Positions 1 through 9,701 of a stretch of DNA of 64,000 bases are shown here, piece by piece. The notes under the pieces are model-generated. The model did no database searches, had not been told where the DNA came from, and worked only from the letters and a program-made list of their open reading frames with translations. The stretch's first letter is position 1. Every line of letters starts with the position of its first letter. This DNA is from Pleurodeles waltl (Eukaryota; Chordata; Amphibia; Caudata; Salamandridae). The translations under genes were made by a program, and so were the position numbers. Where the stretch lies: positions 771,043,138-771,107,137 of the forward strand of contig NC_090438.1 of NCBI RefSeq assembly GCF_031143425.1. Reading direction: 5' to 3'.

Positions 1-1080
1 CGCCCTTTGTTTAAATTTATACTGTTCCACCATAGAAGCGAGATGTATGTTTGGCGGTCTATCAACACCAGATCTAGAAGGTGACCCTGTGCTTGTGACC
101 ATTGTGATGCTAGGCACTGTTGTAAGGGCCTCATGTGCAGGCTTGCGTTTGGGACAATGGCTATGCATGAGGACATCATGCCTAGGAGTTGTAATACCAT
201 CTTTGCCTGTATTTTTTGTGTTGGATACATGGCTTGTATAACCTTGCGAAAATTTTGAACCCTTTGTGGACTTGGAGTGGCTATTCCCTTTATTGTGTTG
301 ATTGTCGCTCCTAAGTATTGCTGAATTTTGCAAGGCAGAATGTGTGATTTTGCATAGTTGATGGAGAAACCGAGTTTGTAGAGGGTTTGTATGACATAAT
401 TTGTGTGGTGTGAACACTTTGTTAGGGAGTTGGTTTTGATTAGCCAATCGTCTAGATACGGGAATACGTGTATCTGCTGCCTTCTGATATGTGCAGCTAC
501 TACTGCTAGGCATTTTGTGAATACTCTTGGTGCGGTCGTTATACCGAACGGCAATACTTTGAATTGGTAATGTATTCCCTTGAATACGAACCTTAGGTAT
601 TTCCTGTGCGAGGGATGTATCGGTATGTGGAAATACGCGTCTTTGAGATCTAAGGTTGTCATGTAGTCTTGTTGCTTTAGCAGTGGTAAGACTTCTTGTA
701 GCGTGACCATGTGAAAGTGTTCTGATTTGATGTAGGTGTTTAGTGTTCTGAGATCTAGGATTGGTCTCAGTGTTTTGTCCTTTTTTGGTATTAGAAAGTA
801 CAGTGAGTAAACTCCTGTGTTTATTTGTGTACATGGTACCAATTCTATTGCGTTCTTTTGCAGTAATGCTTGAACTTCTATTTCTAGAAGGTCTAAATGC
901 TGTTTTGATATATTCTGTTTTTTTGGTGGGATATTTGGAGGGATTTGTAGAAATTCTATGCAATAACCATGTTGGATAATTGCTAAGACCCAAGTGTCTG
1001 TTGTTATCTCCTCCCAAGATTGGTAAAACTGACCTATTCTTCCCCCCCACTGGTGTTGTGTGGAGGGGTTGAGTGACCTG
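1..1080 (-). CDS. pol: D1 reverse transcriptase / start of RNase H, partial
   Basis: Partial DIRS pol, reading off the left edge. The reverse transcriptase copies the element RNA into DNA. In the minus-strand frame I could follow the fingers, the motif A region LDLKDAYFHIP near 620-650 and the YLDD catalytic box near 450-460 without a stop, then the connection region up to the window edge. At the 5' end (about 1037-1045) there is one extra base after the G-run relative to D5, so the junction with gag is in a different register. There is no ATG at the start; in other copies this frame overlaps the gag end. Whether the whole pol is intact cannot be judged from here. Confidence 0.75.
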
Positions 1081-3135
1081 TGAGTCACTGTTTGGTTGTA
1101 GGTGTTTTTGGGCTTTGAAAATTTCCCCGGTTTCTAGGGAATTGTCCTCCTCTGTACTGGCCCCGAAAGCCTCCCCTTTGGTACTGTCCCTGGTAGGCAG
1201 ACGGTGTTGAATGTGAGGTACTGGCTTGTGTGGCCTGACCCCGAAACCCCCCTCTGAAGGTTGTTTTACGGAAGGTGCTGAAAGTGCCTCTGCCCTACGG
1301 GGAATAGAGTGCGCCCATGGCCTTGGCTGTGTCAGTGTCCTTTTTCAGCTTCTCAATAGCGGTGTCCACTTCAAGTCCGAACAATTGTTGCTCATTGAAC
1401 GGCATATTGAGCACTGCTTGCTGTATCTCCGGTTTAAAGCCAGATGTGCGCAACCATGCGTGCCTTCTTATGGTTACTGCGGTGTTTATTGTTCTTGCAG
1501 CTGTGTCTGCTGCATCCATTGAGGAGCGTATTTGGTTATTGGAGATGTTTTGTCCCTCCTCAACCACTTGCTTTGCCCTTTTTTGAAATTCTTTGGGTAG
1601 ATGCTCAATGAGATGCTACATCTCGTCCCAATGGGCTCTGTCATATCGCGCTAGGAGCGCCTGAGAGTTTGCGATGCGCCACTGGTTTGCAGCTTGTACT
1701 GCGACCCTTTTCCCAGCTGCGTCGAACTTGCGGCTTTCTTTATCCGGAGGTGGTGCATCTCCTGATGTGTGGGAGTTGGCTCTTTTGCGAGCTGCCCCTA
1801 CTACAACTGAATCTGGCGGCAGCTGTGAGGTGATGAAAGCAGGGTCTGTGGGCGGTGCTTTATATTTTTTCTCCACCCTCGGAGTTATTGCCCTACTTTT
1901 GACAGGTTCTTTGAAGATCTGCCTTGCGTGCCTTAGCATTCCTGGAAGCATAGGCAGGCTCTGGTAGGTGCTATTGGTGGAGGAGAGGGTGTTGAAAAGG
2001 AAGTCATCCTCAACAGGTTCTGAGTGTAGCGACACGTTATGGAACTCTGCTGCCCTAGCTACCACCTGTGCATACGCTGTGCTGTCCTCGGTGGTGAGGG
2101 CTTGGTAGGATACGCCTCAGGACTATTGTCTGACACTGGGGCGTCGTACAGGTCCCAAGCGTCCTGGTCATCTTGGCTCATGGTGGTGTGAGCCGGTGAG
2201 TGCGATGGAGTCTGTGCCGGTGATATCTGAGTTACAGGTGGAGGAGAGGGTAGCGGAGTTACCTTTGTCGCCACTTTTGTTTGTGGGGTTTGTTCCTGTG
2301 TTTGGAACTCAAGTCTCCTTTTTCTCCTAATTGGGGGAAGAGTGCTGATCTTCCCTGTCCCACTCTGTATAAAGATCCGCTTTTGAGTGTGGTCTACGTC
2401 AGTGGTCTGTAACTCTTCCTCAAATCTGTGTTTGCGCATTTGAGAGGACAGTGATTGTTCCTCTGAATATGAGCTGGTAGTCGGTTCGGTTGCTGGTCTT
2501 TTTGGCACCGAAACCGTGTCTTTACTTGTTTTCGGCTCCGAGGCGACTTTTCTCTTTTTCGGAGTCGAGATTTCTCGGCGTCGATCTTCCTCGGTGCCGC
2601 TGTCTCTGCGTCGAGCAGCTTCGGTTCCGCTGTCTCGGCGTCGATCTTTTTCGGCAGCGCTTTCTCGGTCCCGAGATTGCTGCGTGCCTGTGTCTCGACC
2701 CGAGTCGGACGATCTCGGCACCAATTCGGCCTTTTTCGGTGCCGATGGACGGTCACCTACTTTATGGGTTGAGCCATGGCCTGTTGGCAGTGGCGTCCCC
2801 TGGGCCTTGTCTGTTTTCTTGTGTGGTGCTTGTTTCGACGTCTTACTCACGGTTTCCTCGACGTCGAATTCTTCTGAGTCGGATTCATGGATGGAGAAGG
2901 CTTCTTCTTCTTCTCCTTGTTCCTCGAACCCTCGTTGTCCTGTCGGCGTGGACGCCATCTGTAATTTTCTGGCTCGCCGGTCACGGAGCGTTTTTCGGGA
3001 CCGAAACGCACGACAGGCCTCACAGGTTTCTTCTTTGTGCTCTGGCGACAGGCACAGGTTACAGACCAAATGTTGGTCTGTATATGGGTATTTGTTGTGG
3101 CATTTAGGACAGAATCGGAACGGGGTCCGTTCCAT
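1081..3135 (-). pseudogene. gag: D1 gag, broken
   Basis: DIRS gag homologue. It starts MERTPFRFCPKC and keeps the cysteine-rich N-terminus (CxxC, CxxC, H, CxxC within the first 41 residues), which is likely metal binding. A charged middle follows with RRRDSGTE-type repeats, then a conserved C-terminal half. Compared with the intact 678-residue gag of D5, this copy has a one-base deletion near 2060-2085, a CAG-to-TAG stop at the DEMQ site (about 1616) and another CAG-to-TAG stop after ALYSP (about 1295). The pieces therefore read 3135-2059, 2065-1616 and 1567-1295. Function is inferred from position and homology among copies; gag would form the particle that packages the RNA. Confidence 0.85.
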
Positions 3136-3154
3136 CAGCCTCGATGTTACACGC

Positions 3155-3167
3155 GGTCGGGCCGACC
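3155..3167. promoter_or_regulatory. GC palindrome in D1 gag leader
   Basis: The 13-bp near-perfect palindrome ggtcgggccgacc lies about 20 nt upstream of the gag ATG on the element strand. The same palindrome, exact or with one or two changes, sits at the same place in all other copies. It could fold in the leader RNA or be a protein-binding site; its role is unknown. Confidence 0.4.
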
Positions 3168-3349
3168 AGGCCCCGACGGGGGATCGAAATTACCCCGAAG
3201 GGTTACCGGAGCTCTTCACGATTCGGTGTCGATTCTATCTAACCCGATCCCAAATGCAACAATACCGACTTAGTTTTCCGAAGTTTTGACTATCTTTCCG
3301 TCCCGAAACTCGGAGCGAAAAGGAACACGTCCGAACCCGATGGCGGAAA

Positions 3350-3524
3350 GAAAACAATCGAAGATGGAGTCGACGCCCATGCGCAATGGAAGCAAAGGAG
3401 GAGGAGTCCCTCGGTCTCGTGACTCGAAAGACTTCTTCGAAGAAAAACAACTTGTAACACTCCGACCCAACACCAGATGGCGGACTATGCACAACATGTG
3501 TATCTGCAGCTACACATGCCATCG

Positions 3525-3527
<3 letters not shown>
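3350..3527 (-). repeat. D1 right inverted terminal repeat
   Basis: About 178 bp, from gaaaacaatc to catcgaac. It is the inverse complement of the left terminal repeats found in the other copies (for example 3603-3776 of D2). The outer tip is catgccatcgaac. It has the D1-specific variant accagatggcggactatgc. The partner left repeat is outside the window. Confidence 0.85.

Positions 3528-3567
<40 letters not shown>
3528..3567. repeat. TA microsatellite between D1 and D2
   Basis: Pure TA dinucleotide run of about 40 bp that directly joins the right tip of D1 to the left tip of D2. It is likely a remnant or expansion of the TA-rich target. Apparent reading frames across it (Ile-Tyr repeats) are not genes. 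Confidence 0.95.
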
Positions 3568-3569
<2 letters not shown>

Positions 3570-3776
3570 AAAATGTCACTTACCCAGTGTACATCTGTTC
3601 GTGGCATGAGACGCTGCAGATTCACATGCTGTGCATTATCCTGCCATCTAGTGTTGGGCTCGGAGTGTTACAAGTTGTTTTTCTTCGAAGAAGTCTTTTC
3701 GAGTCACGAGATCGAGGGACTCCTCCCCTTTCGGCTCCAATGCGCATGGGCGTCGACTCCATCTTAGATTGTTTTC
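3568..3776 (-). repeat. D2 left inverted terminal repeat
   Basis: Begins tgaaaatgtcacttacccag. The inner part (about 3603-3776) is the inverse complement of the D2 right ITR at 9189-9369. The outermost 35 bp have no counterpart in the right ITR, so the left repeat has an extra tip. The inner segment from 3777 to 3949 is non-coding and conserved among copies but is not part of the ITR. Confidence 0.88.
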
Positions 3777-3949
3777 CCCGCAGAGGGTGAGGTAGGAGTT
3801 GTGTATATAGTAATAGTGCCCATGCAATGGAGTAAGTATGTATGTACATAATGTGTCTAAAAGTGATATATATTTACAAATTTACAAATGTACAAGTTTA
3901 TTTTTATCAACTTATAACGGCTACAGGCTCCCGGGGAGGTGGGAGGGCG

Positions 3950-4051
3950 CATGTGAATCTGCAGCGTCTCATGCCACGAACAGATGTACACTCGGTAAGT
4001 GACATTTTCCGTTTGATGGCATGTGTAGCTGCAGATACACATGCTGTGCAT
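3950..4051 (-). repeat. D2 internal complementary region (ICR)
   Basis: About 102 bp. The first half is the complement of the left element tip (catgtgaatctgcagcg through gtaagtgacattttc) and the second half is the complement of the right tip (gatggcatgtgtagctgcag through ctgtgcat). Both tips are thus joined head to tail here, the hallmark ICR of DIRS elements, thought to template completion of the circular DNA. It lies between the recombinase stop and the left ITR. Confidence 0.85.
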
Positions 4052-4087
4052 AGACTAGTAAGCAGTTATCTCCCCAAAAGCAGTGGT

Positions 4088-5882
4088 TTAGCCTGTAGGA
4101 GTTGAAGTTGTTTGAAATAATGTTCGTAATACTGCCTGTCCTACTGTGGCTTGTTGTGTTGTCAACACATCCACACAGTAATGTTTTGTGAATATATGAG
4201 GCGCAGACCATGTGGCTGCCTTACAGATTTCTGTTATGGGTATATTTCCTGGCGCCTTTTTTTCTAGTGGAGTGTGCCTTCGGTGTAATAGGCAGGTCTC
4301 GCTTTGCTTTTACATAGCAGGTTTGAATACACTTAACTATCCATATGGCAATGCCTTGTTTGGATATTGGATTTCCTGCATGAGGTTTTTGAAAAGCTAC
4401 AAACAATTGTTTTGTTTTGCAAAATTGTTTGGTTCTATCAATGTAATACATTAGTGCCCTTTTGATGTCTAATATATGTAATGTCCTTTCAGCTACAGAG
4501 TCTGGTTGTGGAAAAAATACTGGGAGTTCCACAGTTTTATTTAGGTGGAACGGTGATATAACTTTTGGTAAAAATTTGGGATTTGTGCGTAGAACCACTT
4601 TATGTTTGTGTATTTGTATAAAGGGTTTTTGTATGGTAAATGCTTGTATTTCACTTACTCTTCTAAGAGATGGGACAGCTATTAGGAAGGCTACTTTCCA
4701 TGTTAAGTATTGCATCTCACAAGAGTGCATGGGTTCAAATGGTGGACCCATGAGTCGTGTTAATACAATATTGAGGTTCCATGAAGGAACTGGTGGTGTT
4801 CTTGGGGGAATGATTCTTTTTAGACCCTCCATAAATGCTTTTATGACTGGGATTCTAAAGAGTGATGTTGAATGTGTAATTTGCAGATAGGCAGAAATTG
4901 CTGTGAGATGTATTTTAATGGATGAAAAAGCTAGCTTAGATTTTAGTAAGTGTAATAAGTAGCTTACAATGTTTTTTGTGGACGCATGTAGTGTTTGAAT
5001 TTGATTATTATGACAGTAATAAACAAATCTTTTCCATTTATTTGCGTAGCAATGTCTTGTAGTAGGTTTCCTAGCCTGTTTAATGACCTCCATACATTCT
5101 TGTGTAAGGTCTAGGTGTCCAAATTCTAAAACTTCAGGAGCCAGATTGCTAGATTGAGCGATGCTGGATTCGGGTGTCTGATCTGCGGTTTGTGTTGAGT
5201 TAACAGATCTGGTCTGTTTGGTAGTTTGATATGAGGTACTACTGACATGTCTAGTAGTGTTGTGTACCATGGTTAGCGAGCCCAAGTTGGTGCTACTAGT
5301 ATTAGTTTGAGTTTGTTTTGACTCAATTTGTTTACTAGATACGGAAGGAGTGGGAGAGGGGGAAAAGCGTAAGCAAATATCCCTGACCAACTCATCCATA
5401 ACGCATTGCCCTTGGAGTGAGGGTGTGGGTACCTGGATGCGAAGTTTTGGCATTTTGCGTTTGCTTTTGTTGCAAATAGGTCTATTTGCGGTGTTCCCCA
5501 GTTTTGAAAGTAAGTTTGCTTGTCTTGGGATGAATTTCCCATTCATGGATCTGTTGGTGATCTCGACAGATTGTCGGCCAACTGGTTTTGAATTCCTGGG
5601 ATGTACTATGCTATTAGGCGAATGTGATTGTGAATCGCCCAATGCCAAATCTTCTGTGCTAAGAGACACAGCTGTGATGAGTGTGTCCCTCCCTGTTTGT
5701 TTAGGTAATACATTGTTGTCATGTTGTCTGTTTTGACAAGAATGTGTTTGTGGGCTATTAACGGTTGAAATGCTTTCAATGCTAGAAACACTGCTAGTAG
5801 TTCTAGTTGATTTATATGAAGCTGTCTTTGTTGAGTGTCCCATTGTCCCTGGATGCTGTGCTGGTTGAGGTGTGCTCCCCAC
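4088..5882 (-). pseudogene. D2 tyrosine recombinase, frameshifted
   Basis: Tyrosine recombinase that would integrate the circular element DNA. The open part (5882-4221) contains the upstream stretch overlapping pol, the core-binding region ECMEVIKQARKPTTRHCYANKW near 5090, the catalytic arginine in SLRRVSEIQ and the HSTR box. A deletion of about 14 bp near 4245-4257, where other copies encode the MAFLGN segment, shifts the frame, and the frame stops at 4221. The remaining C-terminus with the tyrosine (FTKHY motif region) is still recognisable in another frame down to the TAA at 4088. The upstream part of this frame overlaps pol, as in D5 and D6. Confidence 0.85.
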
Positions 5883-7010
5883 CCTACCATGGAATCATCC
5901 GTTGTGATCACGTAGTGAGGCACTGGATCTTGGAAAGGCCGCTCTTGGTTTACATTTATAGGATTCCACCATTGAAGCGATGAGTGTGTTTGGCGGTCTA
6001 TCAACACTAGATCTTGAAGTTGACCCTGTGCTTGTGTCCATTGTGTTGCTAAGCACTGTTGTAAGGGCCGCATGTGTAATCTTGTGTTTGGGACAATGGC
6101 TATGCATGAAGATATCATGCCTAGAAGTTTCATCACAAACCTTACTTGATACTGTTGGTTTGGGTGCATGTTTAGTATTACGTTTTGGAATGCTTGTACC
6201 CTTTGTGGACTTGGAGTGGCAATCCCTTTTTCTGTGTTGATTGTTGCTCCTAAGTATTGTTGTATTTGACACGGTTGTGTGATTTTAGGTAGTTTATTGA
6301 GAACCCTAGCTTGTGAAGGGTTTCTATGATGTATTTTGAGTGTTCAAGACACTGTTTCTGAGTGCAGGTTTTTATTAACCATTCGTCTAGGTACGGGAAT
6401 ACGTGTATGTGCTGTCTTCTGATATGTGCAGCTACTACCGCAAGGCATTTTGTAAATACCCTTGGTGCTGTTGTTATCCCGAATGGTAACACTTTGAATT
6501 GGTAATGTACTCCTTGGATTACAAACCTTTTTCCTGTGGGAAGGATGTATGGGTATATGGAAGTAAGCATCCTTGAGGTCTAATGTTGACATGTAGTCTT
6601 GTTGTTTGAGCAAGGGAATCACGTCTTGAAGTGTCACCATGTGAAAGTGATCTGATTTGATGTAAAGATTTAGTGTTCCAGAGATCTAAGATGGGTCTCA
6701 GTGTTTTGTCCTTTTTTGGTATTAGAAAATACAGGGAGTAAACACCTGTTCCTTTCTGATGGTTGGGTACTAGTTCTATTGCTTCTTTTTGTAACAACGC
6801 TTGGACTTCTAGTTGTAATAGATCCAAGTGGTGTTTGGACATGTGTGCTTTTGGAGGCACATTTGGTGGTAATTGTAGGAATTCTATGCAATAACCATGT
6901 TGGATAATGGCTAGGACCCACGAGTCCGTAGTTATGTCTTTCCAATTTTTGTAATAATCTGCGAGTCTCCCCCCCCCACTGGTGTTATGTGTTGGGGATT
7001 TGTGAGATTG
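5126..7010 (-). pseudogene. pol: D2 pol (RT / RNase H / methyltransferase-like), broken
   Basis: Remnant of DIRS pol. RT pieces are seen at 6860-6680, 6640-6535 and 6530-6250, separated by frameshifts (an extra base near 6680 and another near 6535). The catalytic YxDD box reads YLDE at 6382-6393, so the second aspartate is lost. RNase H with TTDDSMVGWGAHL, the HINQLELLAVF glutamate and KTDNMTTMYYLNKQGG lies at 6169-5606. The C-terminal methyltransferase-like domain (WGTPQIDLFATKANAKC to APTWAR) is at 5542-5273. Gag lies immediately upstream and the recombinase downstream. Confidence 0.85.
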
Positions 7011-7013
7011 GAG

Positions 7014-8973
7014 TCACTGTTTAGTTTGTGGTGTTTTTGGGCTTTGGAATTTCCCTCTTGTTTTAGGGAACTGTCCAACCCTATATTGTCTTCGAAAGCC
7101 TCCTCTTTGGTATTGGCCCTGGTATGTGGGTCTGGCCTGTGAGGTTGAAGGTTCTGTGCTTTGGGCTCGAAACCCCCCTCTAAAGTGTGGCTTCCTAAAG
7201 GTGCCTCTGCTCTGTGGGGAGTAGAGCACGCCCATGGCTTTGGCCGTGTCCGTGTCTTTCTTTAGCTTTTCTATAGCTGTATCCACCTCCGGCCCAAACA
7301 ACTGTTGTCCATTAAAAGGCATATTAAGCACAGCCTGCTGGATCTCTGGCTTAAATCCGGAGGTGCAAAGCCATGCGTGTCTCCGAATGGTGACCGCCGT
7401 GTTTACTGTTCTGGCGGCTGAGTCCGCTGTGTCCATAGCCGATCTTATCTGGTTGTTGGAGATACTTTGGCCCTCCTCCACCACTTGTTGTGCACGCTTC
7501 TGAAACTCTTTGGGAAGATGTTCAATGAAATGTTGCATTTCGTCCCAATGAGCCCTGTCATATCTTGCCAATAAAGCCTGTGAATTGGCAATGCGCCATT
7601 GATTGGCTGCTTGTGCTGCAACCCTTTTCCCTGCTGCATCGAACTTTCGACTTTTTTTGTCGGGTTGTGGTGCATCCCCAGAAGTCTGTGAGTTTGGCCT
7701 TTTCCAGGCTGCCCCTACTACCACCGAGTCAGGTTTTAGTTGTTGCGTGATGTACACTAGGTCCGTAGGGGGAGGTTTGTACTTCTTCTCCACCCTAGGT
7801 GTGATGGCTCTGCCTTTGACTGGGTCTTGAAACACCTGTTTCGCGTGTTTTAACATGCCTGGTAACATAGGCAGACTCTGGTATTGGCTATGTGTTGATG
7901 ACAGGGTATTTAATAAGAAGTCATCCTCTATAGGTTCAGAATGCAGTGCTACATTGTGAAAAGTAGCTGCTCTGGACACCACCTGCATGTAAGCAGTACT
8001 GTCTTCTGGTGGTGATGGTCTTGCCGGGTAGCAATCCAGACTATTGTCAGATAATGGTGCATCTTATAGATCCCATGCATCTGGGTCATCTTGGCTCATC
8101 CCTGTGTGTGTTGGTGATTGCATCATTGGGGGTGTTGCAATTGGGGACAGTTGCGGTGAGTGCTGTGGCGATGGCTGTGGAGAAAAACGTGGTGGAGTTT
8201 TTTCTTTAGCCACTTTTGCTTTTGGCAGTTTTTCAGTTTCCTGGAAAGCAAGTTTCCGTTTCATTTCTTATTTTCCCTGTGTCCTTCTGTATATTGAGTC
8301 TTCTTTGTGTATAGTCTGGCTCTCCCATCTCTAGTTCTTGTCTGAATTTATGGCCTTGTAGTTGTGATGAAAGGCCTTGTTCTTCGGTATAGGAGCTCTG
8401 TTTCGGCACCAAAACCTTTTCAACAGTCTTTTTCGGCTCTGAAGCCACCTTTTTCGGTTTCGGGGTGCCGATATCTCGGTGCTGAGTTTGGTCGAAGCCA
8501 GTATCTCGGTGCCGAGTATACTCTGTGCCGGTATCTCGACCGGAGTCGGATGTCTTCGGCTGGTGTGAGCCCTTTTTCGGTGCCGATGCTTGGTCACCGT
8601 GTTTACGGGTTAGGCCATGGCCTGTCGGCGGTGGCGTCCCCTGGGCTTTAATTATTTTTGTGTGAGTTTTGGCCGGGGCAGTTTTACTCACTGTTTGTTG
8701 CCTTGCCGGCTGCTCACTCTCGGCCTCGTCCGAGTCAGGAATGGAGAAAGTCTCCTCTTCTTCGACGTCGGGGTGTCCTGCCGGCGTCGATGCCATTTGA
8801 AGCCTTCGAGCTCTCCGGTCCCGTAGCGTCTTCCTCGACCAAAATGCCCGACAGGCCTCGCAGGTATCCTCTTTGTGTTCGGGGGACAAACACAAATTAC
8901 AGACCAAATGCTGGTCTGTATAAGGATACTTAGTGTGGCATTCGGGGCAGAAGCGGAATGGGGTCCGTTCCAT
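7014..8973 (-). pseudogene. gag: D2 gag, broken
   Basis: DIRS gag in three pieces: an N-terminal 246 residues with the intact cysteine cluster (8973-8233), a short piece (8264-8064) ending in a TAA at a conserved tyrosine codon in the WDLYDAP motif, and a well-preserved C-terminal 324 residues (7988-7014). The middle carries RDTGTE/RHRD repeats. The N-terminal piece is frameshifted near 8265. The upstream leader is conserved with the other copies. Confidence 0.87.
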
Positions 8974-8992
8974 GAGCCTTGAAGACGCACGC

Positions 8993-9005
8993 GGTCGGGC
9001 CGACC
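8993..9005. promoter_or_regulatory. GC palindrome in D2 gag leader
   Basis: The sequence ggtcgggccgacc occurs 20 nt upstream of the gag ATG on the element strand, as in D1. The rest of the leader, 9006-9188, is non-coding and conserved with other copies. Confidence 0.4.
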
Positions 9006-9188
9006 AGTCCCCGCCGGGGAATGGAAGCCCCGAAGAGCTACCGGAGCTCTTCTTTTCTTCGGTGTCGATGTGCTATTTCTAACCCGATACCGAGCGCAAA
9101 CAATACCGTCAAATTTTCCGATATTTAACTAACTTTCCGAACCGAAACACGGAGCGAAGAGGAACACGTCCGAACCCGATGGCGGAAC

Positions 9189-9369
9189 GAAAACAATCCA
9201 AGATGGAGTCGACGCCCATGCGCAATGGAGCCAAAAGGGGAGGAGTCCCTCGATCTCGTGACTCGAAAAGACTTCTTCGAAGAAAAACAACTTGTAACAC
9301 TCCGAGCCCAACACTAGATGGCAGGATAATGCACAGCATGTGTATCTGCAGCTACACATGCCATCGAAC
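9189..9369 (-). repeat. D2 right inverted terminal repeat
   Basis: Inverse complement of the inner part of 3568-3776. It carries the same private variant (cactagatggcaggataatgc) as the D2 left repeat, confirming that the two ends belong together. It ends catcgaac. Confidence 0.88.
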
Positions 9370-9385
9370 ATATATATACACATAT
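9370..9385. repeat. Short TA/CA-rich spacer between D2 and D3
   Basis: About 16 bp of atatatatacacatat between the right tip of D2 and the left tip of D3, equivalent to the longer TA runs at the other junctions. Confidence 0.8.
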
Positions 9386-9591
9386 AAAAATGTCACTTAC
9401 CCAGTGTACATCTGTTCGTGGCATGTTGCGCTGCAGATTCACATGCTGTGCACTGTTCCTGCCATCTAGTGTTGGGCTCGGAGTGTTACAAGTTTTTCTT
9501 CTTCGAAGAAGTCTTTTCGAGTCACGGGACCAAGTGACTCTTCCCTTTCGGCTCCATTGCGCATGGGCATTGACTATCTTAGATTGTTTTC
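9386..9591 (-). repeat. D3 left inverted terminal repeat
   Basis: Same sequence family as 3568-3776, starting aaaaatgtcacttacccag, so the first few tip bases differ from the tgaaaatg seen in D2. It pairs with 28196-28376. The 9592-9701 stretch is the conserved non-coding segment inside the left ITR, interrupted by the solo LTR. Confidence 0.85.
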
Positions 9592-9701
9592 CCCGCATAG
9601 GGTAAGGTAGGAGTGGTAGAATGAGGATACTAAAGATGTCCATGCAATGGAGTAGATATGTATGTACATAGTTTGTGGTAAAGGAATATTTATTTACATA
9701 T

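Larger units (their letters stand above)
1..3527 (-). mobile_element. DIRS-like tyrosine-recombinase retrotransposon D1, 5' part
   Basis: Minus-strand DIRS-like element whose 3' half (rest of RNase H, recombinase, ICR, left ITR) lies beyond the left edge of the window. What is visible is the right inverted terminal repeat, the leader, gag and most of the reverse transcriptase. The right tip ends in the same catcgaac sequence as all other copies and abuts a TA microsatellite. Its protein sequence is closest to copy D5. Gag is broken, so this copy is not autonomous. Confidence 0.9.
3568..9369 (-). mobile_element. DIRS-like retrotransposon D2, complete but decayed
   Basis: End-to-end copy of 5,802 bp with left ITR, ICR, recombinase, RT/RNase H/methyltransferase-like region, gag and right ITR, all on the minus strand. 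No target duplication is seen, as expected for tyrosine-recombinase integration. Gag and pol carry several frameshifts, the YLDD box has become YLDE, and the recombinase is frameshifted before its tyrosine, so the copy is dead by itself. Confidence 0.93.

Noticed and set aside
2490..3289. Long plus-strand frames opposite gag in D1
   Set aside because: Their sequence is the complement of the gag repeat region and is not conserved as a protein among copies.
3477..3570. Reading frames of Ile-Tyr repeats across TA runs (also near 28252-28452 and 40032-40271)
   Set aside because: They are translations of a TA microsatellite with no other support.
4462..4890. Plus-strand frames of 140-170 codons opposite the recombinase (also 29176-29685 and 57379-57804)
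   Set aside because: They lie antisense to the conserved catalytic part of the recombinase and follow its codon structure, so they are shadows of it.
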